Source: Chiridota heheva (lineage: Eukaryota; Echinodermata; Holothuroidea; Apodida; Chiridotidae). From it: DNA of 64,000 nt. The notes under the pieces were generated by a model, which was given only the letters and a program-made list of their open reading frames with translations, was not told the origin of the DNA and did no database searches. Below are positions 35,255 through 48,639 of the stretch, piece by piece; position 1 is the stretch's first letter, and each line of letters starts with the position of its first letter. Location of the stretch: positions 540,001 through 604,000 of the forward strand of contig JAIGNY010002020.1 in assembly GCA_020152595.1 (NCBI GenBank), written 5' to 3'. The position numbers and the translations under genes were made by a program.

Positions 35255-35394
35255 TATACACACCCTACACTGTTGGACGATCGCCACATGCACCTCACGG
35301 GGGCAAGCAATGCCAAGCATTTGATATACACACCCTACACTGTTGGACGATCGCCACATGCACCTCATGGGGGCAAGCAATGCCAAGCATTGAT
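35255..35394. repeat. 70-bp tandem duplication
   Basis: CACCCTACACTGTTGGACGA starts at 35261 and 35331. The copies differ at only a few positions. They are followed at about 35400-35570 by three degenerate ~60-bp copies of a GTTTGATATRCAAAT / CCAGATTTAA motif. Confidence 0.9.
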
Positions 35395-35570
35395 ATACAA
35401 ATAAAGTTTAGTCTAGCCAGATTTAACCTCGATTAATGTCAGTTTGATATGCAAATGTGGTTTGATCTGTCTAGATTTAAACTTCATTTAAATACTGTTT
35501 GATATACAAATAATGTTTGATCTGGCCAGATCAAACCAAATATAAGCTTGATTAAATGCTACATCCAAAG

Positions 35571-36148
35571 GATTTTCCAATGTAGAAATTTACATATATG
35601 TAAATTTATATTAATAATGAAAAAGTAATTTGAAGATACACAAGGGAATAAAATTTGATATAATGTGATTTAGCATGCAGATATGAAGGCTTGGACCTTT
35701 TGTGTGGCTCTGTATCGATGAAGGAATGCTTTCTTGCATCTACCAATCAAGTATTAAAAATGTGATGGGCGGAGTCACAATAATTGACACCAATAAATGT
35801 TCATGCAGAAACAGAAATTAATAACTGCATTAATATTTCTATTTCTCAAATTCATATGATCAGTCAAGTGTTTATTCAATCCTGTGGCTCGAAATACTTT
35901 ATTTCACACATTTGCTTTGAATTTTTGGGACTTTGTTCTCATAATGAAACTAAAAAGTAAAAAACAGCTCATGCTCCATTTTTATTAGGTACTGTTAAAA
36001 GGTCTCATTCAGTTGTGACTAGGCAAGTGCCACTTGGACTAATGAAAGTCATTCATATAATTTAGACCTGGTTCACCAAAATCACGTATTGGTGAAGGGC
36101 TTTGATAAAGATAATGATAATCCATATTTGTGGCAGATATAAATTCCC
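35571..36148. other. Intergenic, nothing recognised
   Basis: AT-rich DNA without recognisable coding or element ends. Confidence 0.6.
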
Positions 36149-36350
36149 ATATCTGGGCCAGGTACAAATTCCAGATCTAGGCCAGATATAAAAAATCCAG
36201 ATCTGGGCCAGATATAATCCCAGTTCTGGGCCAGATATAATCCCAGTTCTGGGCCAGATATAATCCCAGTTCTGGGCCAGATATAATCCCAGTTCTGGGC
36301 CAGATATAATTCCAGTTCTGGGCCAGATATAATCCCAGTTCTGGGCCTAC
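36149..36350. repeat. 23-bp minisatellite, about eight units with dyad symmetry
   Basis: The unit is CTGGGCCAGATATAATCCCA plus GTT. Later units are near-perfect and earlier ones degenerate. Each holds CTGGG and CCCAG as an inverted pair. The open frame on the - strand here is a repeat artefact. Confidence 0.93.
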
Positions 36351-37016
36351 AGTATCCCCATTACTGACATGCACGTCCCCCAACAAGCTCATTGTCTATG
36401 CTAGCTTTAAGTAAGTCCAGCATGCTGTCCTGACAGTTATATTTGCTCTTCTCTTCTGCATATAATAGACTACTATTTTGACAGTTTTCGGAAATAGTTT
36501 AGGCCATAGCCTTTTTTTTTTACCTTGGCGAACCCCCTCCCCTATTCCTCACCCCTTCTACAATTCGAACGGCTAGCTCCTAGACTGTACAGGGACTTGC
36601 ATTGGAACAAAATGATAGACGGCTAGATATAAAGTCTCTTTATAATTGGGAGCAAAAATGCCATCGTCTTGTGATTATTCCATGCAGTTCTTTAAATAGT
36701 TAAGCCCTCATCAAACAAACAGACAAACTTTAAATATAGTTTTTCTGGTGTCAAAAGTCACCCAGTGAAGAAGAAAGTAAAACTACCTGTATTGAAAATT
36801 TGTTATAGGATTGCCAGTGCATCAATACATGCGAATACTGCGCAACACTGCTGTTGGGGATGTATGTTTACAGTAATCCTAAATATAGCTATAAAAGGGG
36901 ATCCCAGGAGCATCTTTGTGTACAGTTTCAGCATACACAAACTTTGAAATATAGTAAATCAATATTTGTGGCGTATATCTCGAGTCCCTGATACTATTGT
37001 GGAACCTTTTTCGCAG
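36351..37016. other. Intergenic, nothing recognised
   Basis: Contains a short T-run and a C-rich patch at about 36530-36560. No coding or element ends seen. Confidence 0.6.
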
Positions 37017-37590
37017 AAGCATTGCTCAATTTGGTAGAGCAATTGCAATACGTCTCACCCAATTTGGTAGAGCAATTGCAATACGTCTCACCCAATTTCA
37101 TTGCTCAATTTGGTAGAGCAATTGCAATACGTCTCACCCAATTTCATTGCTCAATTTGGTAGAGTAATTGCAATACGTCTCACTCAATTTGGTAGAGCAA
37201 TTGCAATACGTCTCACCCAATTTCATTGCTCAATTTGGTAGAGCAATTGCAATACGTCTCACCCAATTTCATTGCTCATTTTGGTAGAGCAATTGCAAAA
37301 TGTTTCACCCAATTTCATTGCTCATTTTGGTAGAGCAATTGCAATACGTCTCACCCAATTTCATTGCTCAATTTGGTAGAGCAATTGCAATACGTCTCAC
37401 CCAATTTAATTGCTCAATTTGGTAGAGCAATTGCAATGTCTCATCCAATTTCATTGCTCAATTTGGTAGAGCAATTGCAATATGTCTCATCCAATTTCAT
37501 TGCTCAATTTGGTAGAGCAATTGCAATGTCTCATCCAATTTCATTGCTCAATTTGGTAGAGCAATTGCAATACGTCTCGCCCAATTTTAC
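37017..37590. repeat. 46-bp minisatellite (with 33-bp variants), about 13 units carrying hairpins
   Basis: The common unit has a 46-base period. It contains ATTGCTC AATTTGGTA GAGCAAT (7-bp inverted repeat, 9-base loop) followed by TGCAATACGTCTCACCCAAT. Two places lack 13 bases, giving a 33-base period, for example between 37031 and 37064. The open frame at 37364-37606 is a repeat artefact. Confidence 0.95.
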
Positions 37591-38585
37591 TAAAAGAGTG
37601 AAATAAAACGGCAAACATAATTGTGCCGGTTTTTGCGTTCTACGCCTGGGTTCTATGGCGTCGACATCGCACGGTGGTATAATTGCATATCGACACTTAC
37701 GAAGCTGACAAAGTATGAAAATGTAGTAATCTTGCTACATCAAAAGCATCAGCTAAGTTATACATCCATCTTCAGTGTGTTCTCTCGTCTTGTCTCACAT
37801 ATATAGCAGAAGAGAAATAAATACGCAAGTGTACGTTGTATGTATATGTTTCAATCTTCATGGAAAATGGCCTTTTTTTAAAGCATGGTCACAATCTGAA
37901 CAATTCTCTTTAAAAATAGTGAATGTGTGCAGGCGCGAGGGGCCATGTCTTCTCCCCACTGAGATTTTTCCGATGATGCAATTTTTAACATAAGATGATT
38001 CTTAGTCACTTCATTTTCTTTTGTAGCTATGCAATATTTTCTCTCGATATTCATCAAAAATGAAGGAAAATTAAACGAAAATTGAAGCAAATTTGAAAAT
38101 TAAGAAAATTCCACGAAAATTGAATTAAAATTTTTCCAAAATGAAAGAAATTGCGCGAAAATTGAAGCAAAGTAAACGAAAATAGAGGACAATTTCTCGA
38201 AAATTGAAGAAAATTTCCTAAAAGTGCGGAAGGATATTTTACGAATATTGAAGATTTCCCGTAAATTAAAGATTTCCGAGAAAAAAATAAGCTATATGCC
38301 TATACGGGAAAGGGAGGGGGTGCTCAATTGGTTAAGGGGTGGTTAAGCGGCCCCTAGAATTTCATAAGAAATGTCACGCCATTCGTGGTTTATCAGATCT
38401 GGAACGCTGCAAATCACCGAAATTAATTTGCTTTAAAAAAAAAAAATGCGCGATCGCATCACTTTTCCAAGTGGGTTAAGGTGATAAGCTAATCACATTT
38501 TTTTTACGGGGCTTACAGATAAAAACAATAATGCAGAGGCTGTGATTTTATACAGTTTATCTTATTTACTAAGTTAACAAAAAAG
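37591..38585. other. Intergenic; GAAAATTGAAG-rich stretch
   Basis: At 38040-38290 there is a purine-rich stretch with many irregular copies of GAAAATTGAAG / ACGAAAAT, not a clean tandem. No coding seen. Confidence 0.6.
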
Positions 38586-39382
38586 ATGGTTGAAGAAAGT
38601 TTTAAGAGTATCGAGCCTCTAGCTTACGACATCGAAGACCTCGACAGAGAAGTAGTTAAAGCCTACAAAGCTGACAATCAGGTGAAGCTGAGACTTCTGG
38701 TCGACAAGAGTGAAGATGGACTACAATGTCTTTATCTGCATCATTCATAGCTATCACGCATTTGTGGTAATGCTCCCTACCCAGTCGTTTGCTGAACCTT
38801 TCTATCAGGAACTAGTCCAGCAACAAAGCAGAAATAAAGAGGATTTTTTCAGCGAACCAGCAGAGCTCTGCTGGACAGCTGGAGATACGAACTATGTTTT
38901 GGCGAAAAAGCGATAAAAACCTGTAAGATAAAGAAAACATTTCTATTGTTCAAGGATATGAAAGAAAATGTGAAGAAAGCGTATTATATTAGTACGTACA
39001 AAGATACAAGTCTAATTGCGATGCAAATAGCCGTCTGAAATCTGCCCCTCACCGTTACAATGTGCTGCTTGCCGATTGTAGAATTAGCAAAAAAGTTCTG
39101 TATCTAATTCCTTGCTTATACGAGCAACAAAGAAATCGAAGAATCTATTGAAGTCACTATAAAGAAAGCATCAGCAACAGGACTAAGCATCGAAACTGTC
39201 TAGACGAGTTCGACGGAAGCTCTGGTATGGCGGGAAATTATCTACTCGGTGGGATAGATATTAGCTCATGGTTTTCAAGTGAGTCTCAGTTCAGAGCACC
39301 AGGCATCATACTACTTGTTGGTTTTATTCTGACTAGCCAGATCATTATCGCTGTGGTAGTTGTTCATTTCATGGCAAAATGA
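38586..39382 (+). pseudogene. Decayed open reading region with a C-terminal membrane segment; unrecognised
   Basis: From an ATG at 38586 about 50 acidic, non-repetitive codons run on (MVEESFKSIEPLAYDIEDLD). They are followed by stop-broken but protein-like sequence in shifting frames. The last part, about 39208-39382, is open and ends in a long hydrophobic segment (PGIILLVGFILTSQIIIAVV) before TGA. Base composition is less AT-rich than the flanks. It could be a degenerate transposon, viral-like or host gene. It lies 3 kb from the Polinton-like fragment, but I have no motif linking the two. Confidence 0.3.
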
Positions 39383-39883
39383 GAAGCTCTCACCCACGTT
39401 ACATTTTAACGTTTTTTTTAGGAAAAGGGAGGGGGGGGGGGGGGCAGTGGGCAGACGAGTGAGTTATGTTTACATGATGAAATGAGTATGCCTATATTTC
39501 GACATTCAAAACGACCAATGACTCATTGAAACTTCTAAGTGATTTATCCTGTTATCTGTTGTTATGCAAATTTCTCGTATATGTCAATGATGATTGGGTT
39601 TAAACCATTTCATTGGACAAATCTCCATACGTAAAACATCTGATCTCTTGCTGTGTGAAAATCTCAGTCTCATAAATGCTCCCATCAGTAACTCAGTCAG
39701 CAAGTTGTTACGTGTCTAAGAATATTTGTTTATAAATGTTTAATTCTTCAAATAAGAGTACAATGTTGTAGGTATTATAATAACACAAATATATGAAATA
39801 AATTCAACCAAAACCCGTATCAAAGTTATTCTACATAATGGGCCTTACATTATTTCCTGAGTAACAAGAATCGTATTCGTTAC

Positions 39884-40027
39884 CATAGGTGTAGGAACGG
39901 GGGGCACAGGGCGCGCGTGCCCCCAATGTTACAATGACCTTCATGGTACCCCAATAAAATCATTTTTTTACCATTGAACTGTGTTATCCCCCTGCCCCCT
40001 CCCGAAGAACGTGTTCCTACGCTTATG
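39884..40027. mobile_element. 144-bp fold-back element with an exact 8-bp target duplication
   Basis: Termini are CATAGGTGTAGGAACGGGG and GTGTTCCTACGCTTATG, a near-inverse pair. Flanks TTCGTTAC at 39876-39883 and 40028-40035 are identical. The 8-bp duplication points to a hAT-like or similar transposase acting in trans. The body is C-rich and non-coding. It is related to the element at 54148-54462. Confidence 0.85.
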
Positions 40028-40035
40028 TTCGTTAC

Positions 40036-42379
<2,344 letters not shown>

Positions 42380-42830
42380 GCCTCATACCATGTTTGACGT
42401 CTTCCACAGTTCCGTCTCACCCGCGTAAGTATATCCCTCGTGGGGGAGCCTTCGTGTAAGCAAAACGGGTATATTCCGGTAATGACTGCCTTTGGTAAAC
42501 GGTGTCGCTACAATGGGATTTAGTTTACTCATGAGATCGTCAATGGTAATGATATTTTTACGTTCCGGACCCAAACGTTTAAGATTGTCTGCGGTAGGTA
42601 GGCCTTCAATAAACTCCACGTGAGGTAAAACTAGGTTCAGCCTTTAGAATCGTGCTGGTTTTCAGCATAGAAGCAATAGATGCGTTCGGGTGGTAGGTCG
42701 ACAAATTATGTACGACGTTCCAACAATGTTCTAACCTAACAGGTCTTTTCACATTCCGTCGGACCTGCGACGATACAGGTAAATGGGTGTTTCAACGTTT
42801 CCTCTAACGTGTCGTTATGCGATGTGATCG
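42380..42830 (-). pseudogene. Fragment of a Polinton/Maverick-like packaging ATPase, broken
   Basis: Reading the - strand from about 42830 there is first a P-loop-like part (about 42800-42745), then a region with several stops (to about 42620), then an open frame to 42383. That frame holds the acidic Walker-B-like IITIDDLMSK and a FTKGSHYRN segment. This order and these motifs are typical of the A32-like DNA-packaging ATPase of Polinton elements and their adintovirus relatives. The copy has stops, frame changes and a changed P-loop residue and cannot be functional. No polymerase, integrase or capsid part was recognised nearby. Confidence 0.65.
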
Positions 42831-43034
42831 TAAATGATCCCTATCATGTACGACATGTCTTCATATATTGAGAGAGACCTACAAAATAAATTTTATAATT
42901 TCACGTTTTAGGTCCTTTACAATCACCTGACACACCTAGTCAGGAAAAGCTATACACCTCGTTAAAAGGACTCCATGGAACAGTCAACATTATCCTGTGA
43001 TGGCAATCCGGTGACCCAGAGGAACAAAATCTCA

Positions 43035-43141
43035 GGGGCCACTATACAGCTGCTGAGCAATCAGAAGCGAACTACGGCTAAGCTATGACGTCCTAACTAA
43101 ACCGACTTCTGATTGGTCAGCGGCTGTATAGTGACCCTTAC
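43035..43141. mobile_element. Short fold-back element (~107 bp)
   Basis: The left arm AGGGGCCACTATACAGCTGC is followed by TGAGCAATCAGAAG. The right arm is the inverse: CTTCTGATTGGTCAGC followed by GGCTGTATAGTGACCCTT. The arms are about 38 bases with few mismatches and a ~30-base loop. No target duplication was identified. Confidence 0.75.
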
Positions 43142-44261
43142 TACTGTCCATATATTTTCTAAATGATATTGCAATTTAAGTTTTTTAGTCTTTTTATTTT
43201 TCTAATTTAATTGACCAAGTTTTTAAGGTTGTAGTGTGAGCTCTTGAAAATTTACAATATACCTACATTTCTGCTTCCTTTCCTATTGAAACATTTGCAG
43301 AGATATGGCTAAAGTCACACTATCATGTAATTCATAACTTCATGTTTTTGATATGCTCATATTCATAGTATACATGTAATTAAAAGTGCAAGACTGAATC
43401 ACTAGTTGGGGTGTAGGGGCAATAAATAAAAGAAGCATTACTAGGGGTGGAGACCAGTTGATAAACGGAAGATATAGATACCACACAAAGAAACATTTGT
43501 ATCATACAGCTTTGCATTTTATTGGGACCAAGTGACCCTCACCCACCCCTCCGGCCTTAATTATATTTAAAAAGAAATGACACAAAATAATCTTCCTGCA
43601 GGCAGTGCGCACATACCTTGTAACTTAATTTCAATCATAAATATTGCATTCACATACCAATGGTAATTTTCCGAAGTTTGTTTATAACCCCCCGTTATGT
43701 TTGGAACGAGCCATGTATTTTATTAAATTATTATTTTGTTGTTTGTTCCAGATGGAATTGACCCCACAATTCCAACCTGAGGTTAATTGCAAAGTTCAAT
43801 CTCCGCTGGTCAACGCAAATCACCGTCTCGGTCAGTCAGTGTTTGTATCTATTTTCTCATCTTTTAAATACTGAGGTATGTTGATTTTCCTCATCTTTTT
43901 CATATATAATCATCTTACAGAAATACTTTATACGTGTAGCGTCTTATATCTCTGATTAACCAGTAATTTTTAGTGTAACTACAGTGCATTAATCGTTATT
44001 ATATGGATTACGGTCATGATTGTCCTCAGCTCTACGATCGTCTGTCCCATAGACTGATATATGTAAGTGGTATGAGTTGTAAGAAGTGTTTCAATCCTTG
44101 TCTCAATTTGTAGATATTTTTATTTGGATTTTGGATTTTATTCAGACTGAGTTTTACCATATTGTTTTTTTAAACACTTTTTCTGCATATTTGTTGTCGC
44201 TGGTTTGTGTGGTATAGTAACTGTATCCTCTTACACACTTTGTAGATGTTGTTGTAAGCTA
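43142..44261. other. Intergenic, nothing certain
   Basis: A segment at 43751-43831 is flanked by TTGTTCCAG and GTCAGT and stays open, but has no recognisable product. The rest is AT-rich. Confidence 0.55.
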
Positions 44262-44704
44262 CAATCCTGGGCAAAACTTGTTGAAACACTTGGTGAAAAT
44301 ATGTGATGTTTTTCATTAAGCTACCTTTCTATTGTAAATTATTTCACATTAACAAAACCAGAAATGCTGGAAATTTTCTCTGTTACTTCTTCAATCTCAC
44401 CTCTTTCAATTGTAATTAATATTTCAGAATTTTAAGGACATTTTTGTCATTTCATTGACGCCGCCAGTGTCCCCTTCCTCTACCTCACTGTATTGATTGT
44501 CCTAACCTTCCATTACCCTCCCCATTCAATGTTGGCCGTTCTTACTGTTTTGCCTGGAAATGACGTTTCAAAATAAATAAATTCAACATTGAAATAGGAA
44601 GGGGTTAGGGGTTACAATCCTCGGAAGAAAAAAAAAAAGCGTAACACTATAACATATGTAGATTTCAAAAAGTTGAAGTGTTACAACAGTTTTGTCAAAG
44701 ATTG
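44262..44704. mobile_element. Tc1-like short inverted-repeat element, copy 1 (~443 bp)
   Basis: The left end CAATCCTGGGCAAAACTTGT is inverse to the right end, whose reverse complement is CAATCTTTGACAAAACTGTT. Both continue to a GAAACACTT/AACACTT word. The CAATCYTGGGCAAAA form resembles Tc1/mariner ends. A TA precedes the left end at 44260-44261, but TT follows the right end. The interior has CCCCTTCCTCTACC, GAATGTTGGCCGTTC-like and AAATTCAACATTGAAA words shared with the second copy. No transposase. Confidence 0.65.
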
Positions 44705-46100
44705 TTTTAGGAAAGAATGTCAATTTTTCGCTCAGATAACTTGCACTTAGTTATTTCTCAAAAGCAAATGTGTTTTGAGTGTCTAAAGACAATTAGCGAT
44801 ATAAATTTCAAAGACAAAAGTTATATGATGAATGAGAATAGACTTAGGGATTGGAATGAATAAATAGGTCAATGGAAACTATTTGTACAGTTGTATGTGT
44901 TTTGAAGGTTGCAAATACCTGAGAATTCGTGTGCTTTTGGGGGGTGAATGAAGAAAAGTAAATGACGATAAAAGACTGAGGTCAATCTAAACATATGTAT
45001 AAAAGCTATTTAATAAATAAACATCGAGGAAATAAAAGAGAATGTCGACCCTCATGTAATCGACAGGATTCGAAGACATGTTCCAATGATTTAAAATCTA
45101 TACTATTATCCGCTGCCCCACCGTGGTGCTTGCTACATGAGATTGAAAAAATGCCATCCATTCTTGAAATAAAATAGGAGGAAGAATGGTAGAGCTGCGA
45201 ATTATGTGAAATCTGTATATGAAATAAACACAAGTACAGTCGTTTAATCAATTTATCTCTTAATTTCTTTCTCAACTTTCGATATTATCATACAATTCCT
45301 TTTTACCAATTGCGTAATGCACCGATATTAGTAAAAAAAGATACGAGCTAAAACGGTCTACCGTTGTTTTTCTAAAGTTTGAATTTCAATACTATCTTCC
45401 TGACTTTTAGGGTAGACCGTGGAGCGATTTCAAATTAAGATAATATACAAAAATGATCCCCTATCCTACTTCAAATTTACCAATTTCCACCCCCACCCCC
45501 TTCTTTCCTCCTAAAACTGTCTGACCAATTTGACACGAAATTGACCAATTTGAACAGTTGAAGCGGAAATGACGAATTTTTGGCATAACATGCAATGCTT
45601 TTCATGAACATACTTTTCTATTGTATAATATTCCACAATAGAAATCACAAATGCTAGGAATCTCACTACGGGCTTCCCCCCTAAATACTACCGGTCCATG
45701 GCCTTCATGGCACGGGGCTGCTCGTTCTGCGATTAGGCTAAACGCTCGCTTCGCTCACAAGGGTCCCCAACCCACCGCAGCGCAGGGCCCCCACCAAACT
45801 TGCCTCACTTATTGAACATTTATAAATCATCACTACTGTTTTTTTTGTAAGTCGTTTCAAACCTCTTTTACCAATTTTAGTAGCTTGATGTAATTTTTCT
45901 AACATTGTCATATTTTTCAAGACGCTTTCTATTTCCCTATCCTACTACAATGTATTTTCAAAAAACCCTCCCCCTCCCCACCACGTCCATTTTTAATCAA
46001 CACTGCCTGACCAACTTGACGCAAAATGGACCAATTGACAGTTTTTAGGATAACTTTCCAATTTGTATTTTTTTTCAAGAATATCATCGATTTTCTCAGA
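44705..46100. other. Intergenic; related repeat fragments
   Basis: Words TGACCAATTTGACRCGAAAT and ACCAATTTGAACAGTT occur near 45520-45565, and again in similar form near 46005-46040, each beside a CCCCCACCCC stretch. They look like fragments of one repeat family. A CGAAGCGAGCG-rich bit lies at about 45738-45760. No gene seen. Confidence 0.5.
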
Positions 46101-46533
46101 CAATCTTGGACAAAACTCGTTAAAACTGTTGATGAAAATATGTGATGTTTTTAATGAAGCTACTTTTCTATTGTAAATTATTCCACATTTAGAAACCAAA
46201 ATACTGTAATTTTTCTATTGCTTTTTTAATCTTTTTCTTTTTCAATTGTAATTAACATTTTAGAATTTTAAAGACATTTGTATTATTTCATTGACGCCGC
46301 CATTGTCCCCCTCTCCTACCACACTATATTAATTGTCCTCCATCCCCTCCTTATTCAATGCTGGTCGTTATTACTGTTTTTCCTGGAAATGTCGTTAAGA
46401 AACAATAAATTCAACATTGAAAATGGACGGGGGTAGTGGATTAAATTTCTCGAAAAAAATAGTTAAAAAACATAACACTATAACATATGTAGTTCTCAAA
46501 AAGCTGGTGTTTCAACAGTTGTGTCCTAGATTA
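46101..46533. mobile_element. Tc1-like short inverted-repeat element, copy 2 (~433 bp)
   Basis: Same family and same orientation as 44262-44704. The left end is CAATCTTGGACAAAACTCGT. The reverse complement of the right end is TAATCTAGGACACAACTGTT then GAAACACC. TATTCAATGCTGGTCGTT and AAATTCAACATTGAAAATGG correspond to words in copy 1. It abuts the start of the CR1-like LINE copy. Confidence 0.65.
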
Positions 46534-47709
46534 TAGGCTAGGCCTTACAGTTGTTGTAAGCTAGGCTTTGGTATTGTTGTGTTATGTTATTTTTTTGAAT
46601 TTAAGTGTATAGGCTTATGTGTTCAGTATAGGCTAGTATATTGTGTGTTGAAACTAAGTTGTTTCTTTAGGTATTGTTGAAACCCTATTGTTCCTGTTTA
46701 AGGTTGTTACTTTTGGTTTTTTTTTTTGTTAATTATATTGTATGATCATGGAGAGTTCAATTTGCTGTGATAGCTGTAATGTGGATTGATTCCCAGGAGT
46801 CTGGTGTGAAATGTAGTTTGAGGAAGCTTCGGTTGATAGTTTTGTATTTGTTAAAAGTGTACAAGGTTAAAGGCTTTGGAGTTGGGACTTTCTGCTTGTA
46901 GCTGTTTCTTATTCTAGTGTGCAGACTGAGTTTTGTGGCTTAGGTGTGGGTAGTCAGACATGTGATGTCGATAATTCTTTGGGTGAGAAATTTGATAGGG
47001 ATTCTATTTAGGTAGATAGTCTTGGATCAGATTCTGTTGACAGGCCTAATGTATGGTTGTCTGTAGTTGATGATTTTTCAGGTACCGTTGGTCGTGAGGT
47101 TGTTGATTAATCTGGTACATTACTTGTGGATTTGTTAGGATAAGGTGTTATGGATAGGGATTCACTTGTAAGGTATATTGACACAGAGTTTTGTGGAGTA
47201 GATCGTAGTAGAAGGATTAGGGTGTCTTCCAGGGTCTAGTGTTGATGATGTTAGTTCTCGTGTTGAGACTTTCTGTAAGGGTGAAGATACCGTCGTAATT
47301 TTAATTAGTACCAATAATATTTCAAGGAGAAATATTGATTCCCTTGGCAGACGTAGTTTCATGGATTTATTATTCAAGTTGAAGGACACAGGTTGTAGGG
47401 TTCTAGGTGTCAGTCTGTTGCCACTTGGGGTAGTTCCTTCAGGATAGATAAGATGTTGTTGATCAATAGTGAGCTAGAGAATTGTCGTCTGTTTGAGTTC
47501 AGTTTTGTAAATTTCTGGCACAAGTTTGAATTTCGGGTTGATTGGTTCAAAAGAGATGCTTTGCATTTAACTAGGAAGGTGCTCGTGTTCTTGCTAAGGG
47601 TATCAATATGGCAATTAAGGAACTAAGTCCTTCAAAATAGTCACGGGAGGTGAGAGTTTAAACCCACCTGTCAGGCATGTTTTGGGGATAGGGATTGTTC
47701 TAGCGGTAG

Positions 47710-48110
47710 ATTTAAGGTTATGTTTTTAAATGTTCTTAGCATTTTGAATAAGCATGATGAGATGCTGCCTGAAGTTTCACTTAGTTGACCTGATATAATA
47801 TTTGTATTACTGAGAGTTGGATTTATAGTGAAATTAGTGGTTGTTAATTAATAAGGTTATTGTTTTTGGGACTTTAATTTTCCAGATATTGATTGGAATC
47901 ATTGTACTAGTGGTCACATGGTAAAGATTATTTATAAGCTGTATCTGACTGCTTTTTTACGCAGCATGTGTTGTTTCCCACGCGTGGTAGTAATTGTCTT
48001 GGTTTGATTTTTAGTAGTGAAGATAGTATGGTTAGAAATGTGCTAAGTAGCGGTAAGGTAGAGTGTAGTGATAATGACCTCATTGCTTTCGATCTGTATT
48101 GATTTAAAAG
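47710..48110 (+). pseudogene. LINE endonuclease (EEP-like) region, broken
   Basis: Several broken frames carry apurinic-endonuclease-like landmarks: an N-terminal NVLSILNKHDEMLPEVSL segment at about 47728, FNFPDIDWNH at about 47876, and SGKVECSDNDLIAFDL at about 48050, near the end. In intact members these lie in the DNA-nicking domain that primes reverse transcription. Confidence 0.75.
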
Positions 48111-48439
48111 GCTTCTTTAGCTAATACACTTGTTTGATATTTTGAAATGGTGACTTTGCTGCACTTCAGGATAATTTGTCATTTGATTGAACTTCTTTGC
48201 TCCATGACTTAGTTCCTTCTTAAGCATGGGATGTTTTTCAAACTATAGTTTTAAAGGGTGTAAATAGGTTCGTCCCATTTAAGAAGGTCTGTGAGCGTAG
48301 TTGGCCAGTGTGGATGTCTCGGAAGGTTTTGCAGGTTGTTCGGAAAAAGAGGAAGTTGTAGCGTTGTTATAAATACAGTGGGTATTCTGCGAAGCTTGCA
48401 AGGTGTAAGGATCATGAAAATTTGTATAAGAGATACTAA

Positions 48440-48535
48440 AGTTTTCTTTGAGAAAAAAAAAACGTTTGTCCAAAGTTAAGATTAATCCTAAGTTTGAAGA
48501 AAAAACGTTTGTCCAAAGACGTTAAGATTAATCCT
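48440..48535. repeat. ~50-bp tandem duplication inside the LINE copy
   Basis: AAACGTTTGTCCAAAG then TTAAGATTAATCCTAAGT occurs twice. The second LINE copy has it once at about 59780-59825, so the duplication arose in this copy after insertion or amplification. Confidence 0.9.
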
Positions 48536-48639
48536 AAGTCGTTTCATTCTTATGTTCGCTCAAAGCAAAATACAAAGGAGGTTGTTTGTCCCATTCAGTG
48601 TAATGATGGTGTTACTATCAATAGTGATAAGGATATGGC

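Noticed and set aside
16809-37590. CRISPR-like arrays
   Set aside because: The regular repeats are head-to-tail tandem units without unique spacers, in a eukaryotic genome.
43751-43831. Segment between an acceptor-like TTGTTCCAG and a donor-like GTCAGT
   Set aside because: Short, with a weak donor, no recognisable product and no neighbouring exons.
47162-47389. 75-codon frame on the - strand
   Set aside because: Shadow of the LINE esterase-like region on the + strand.
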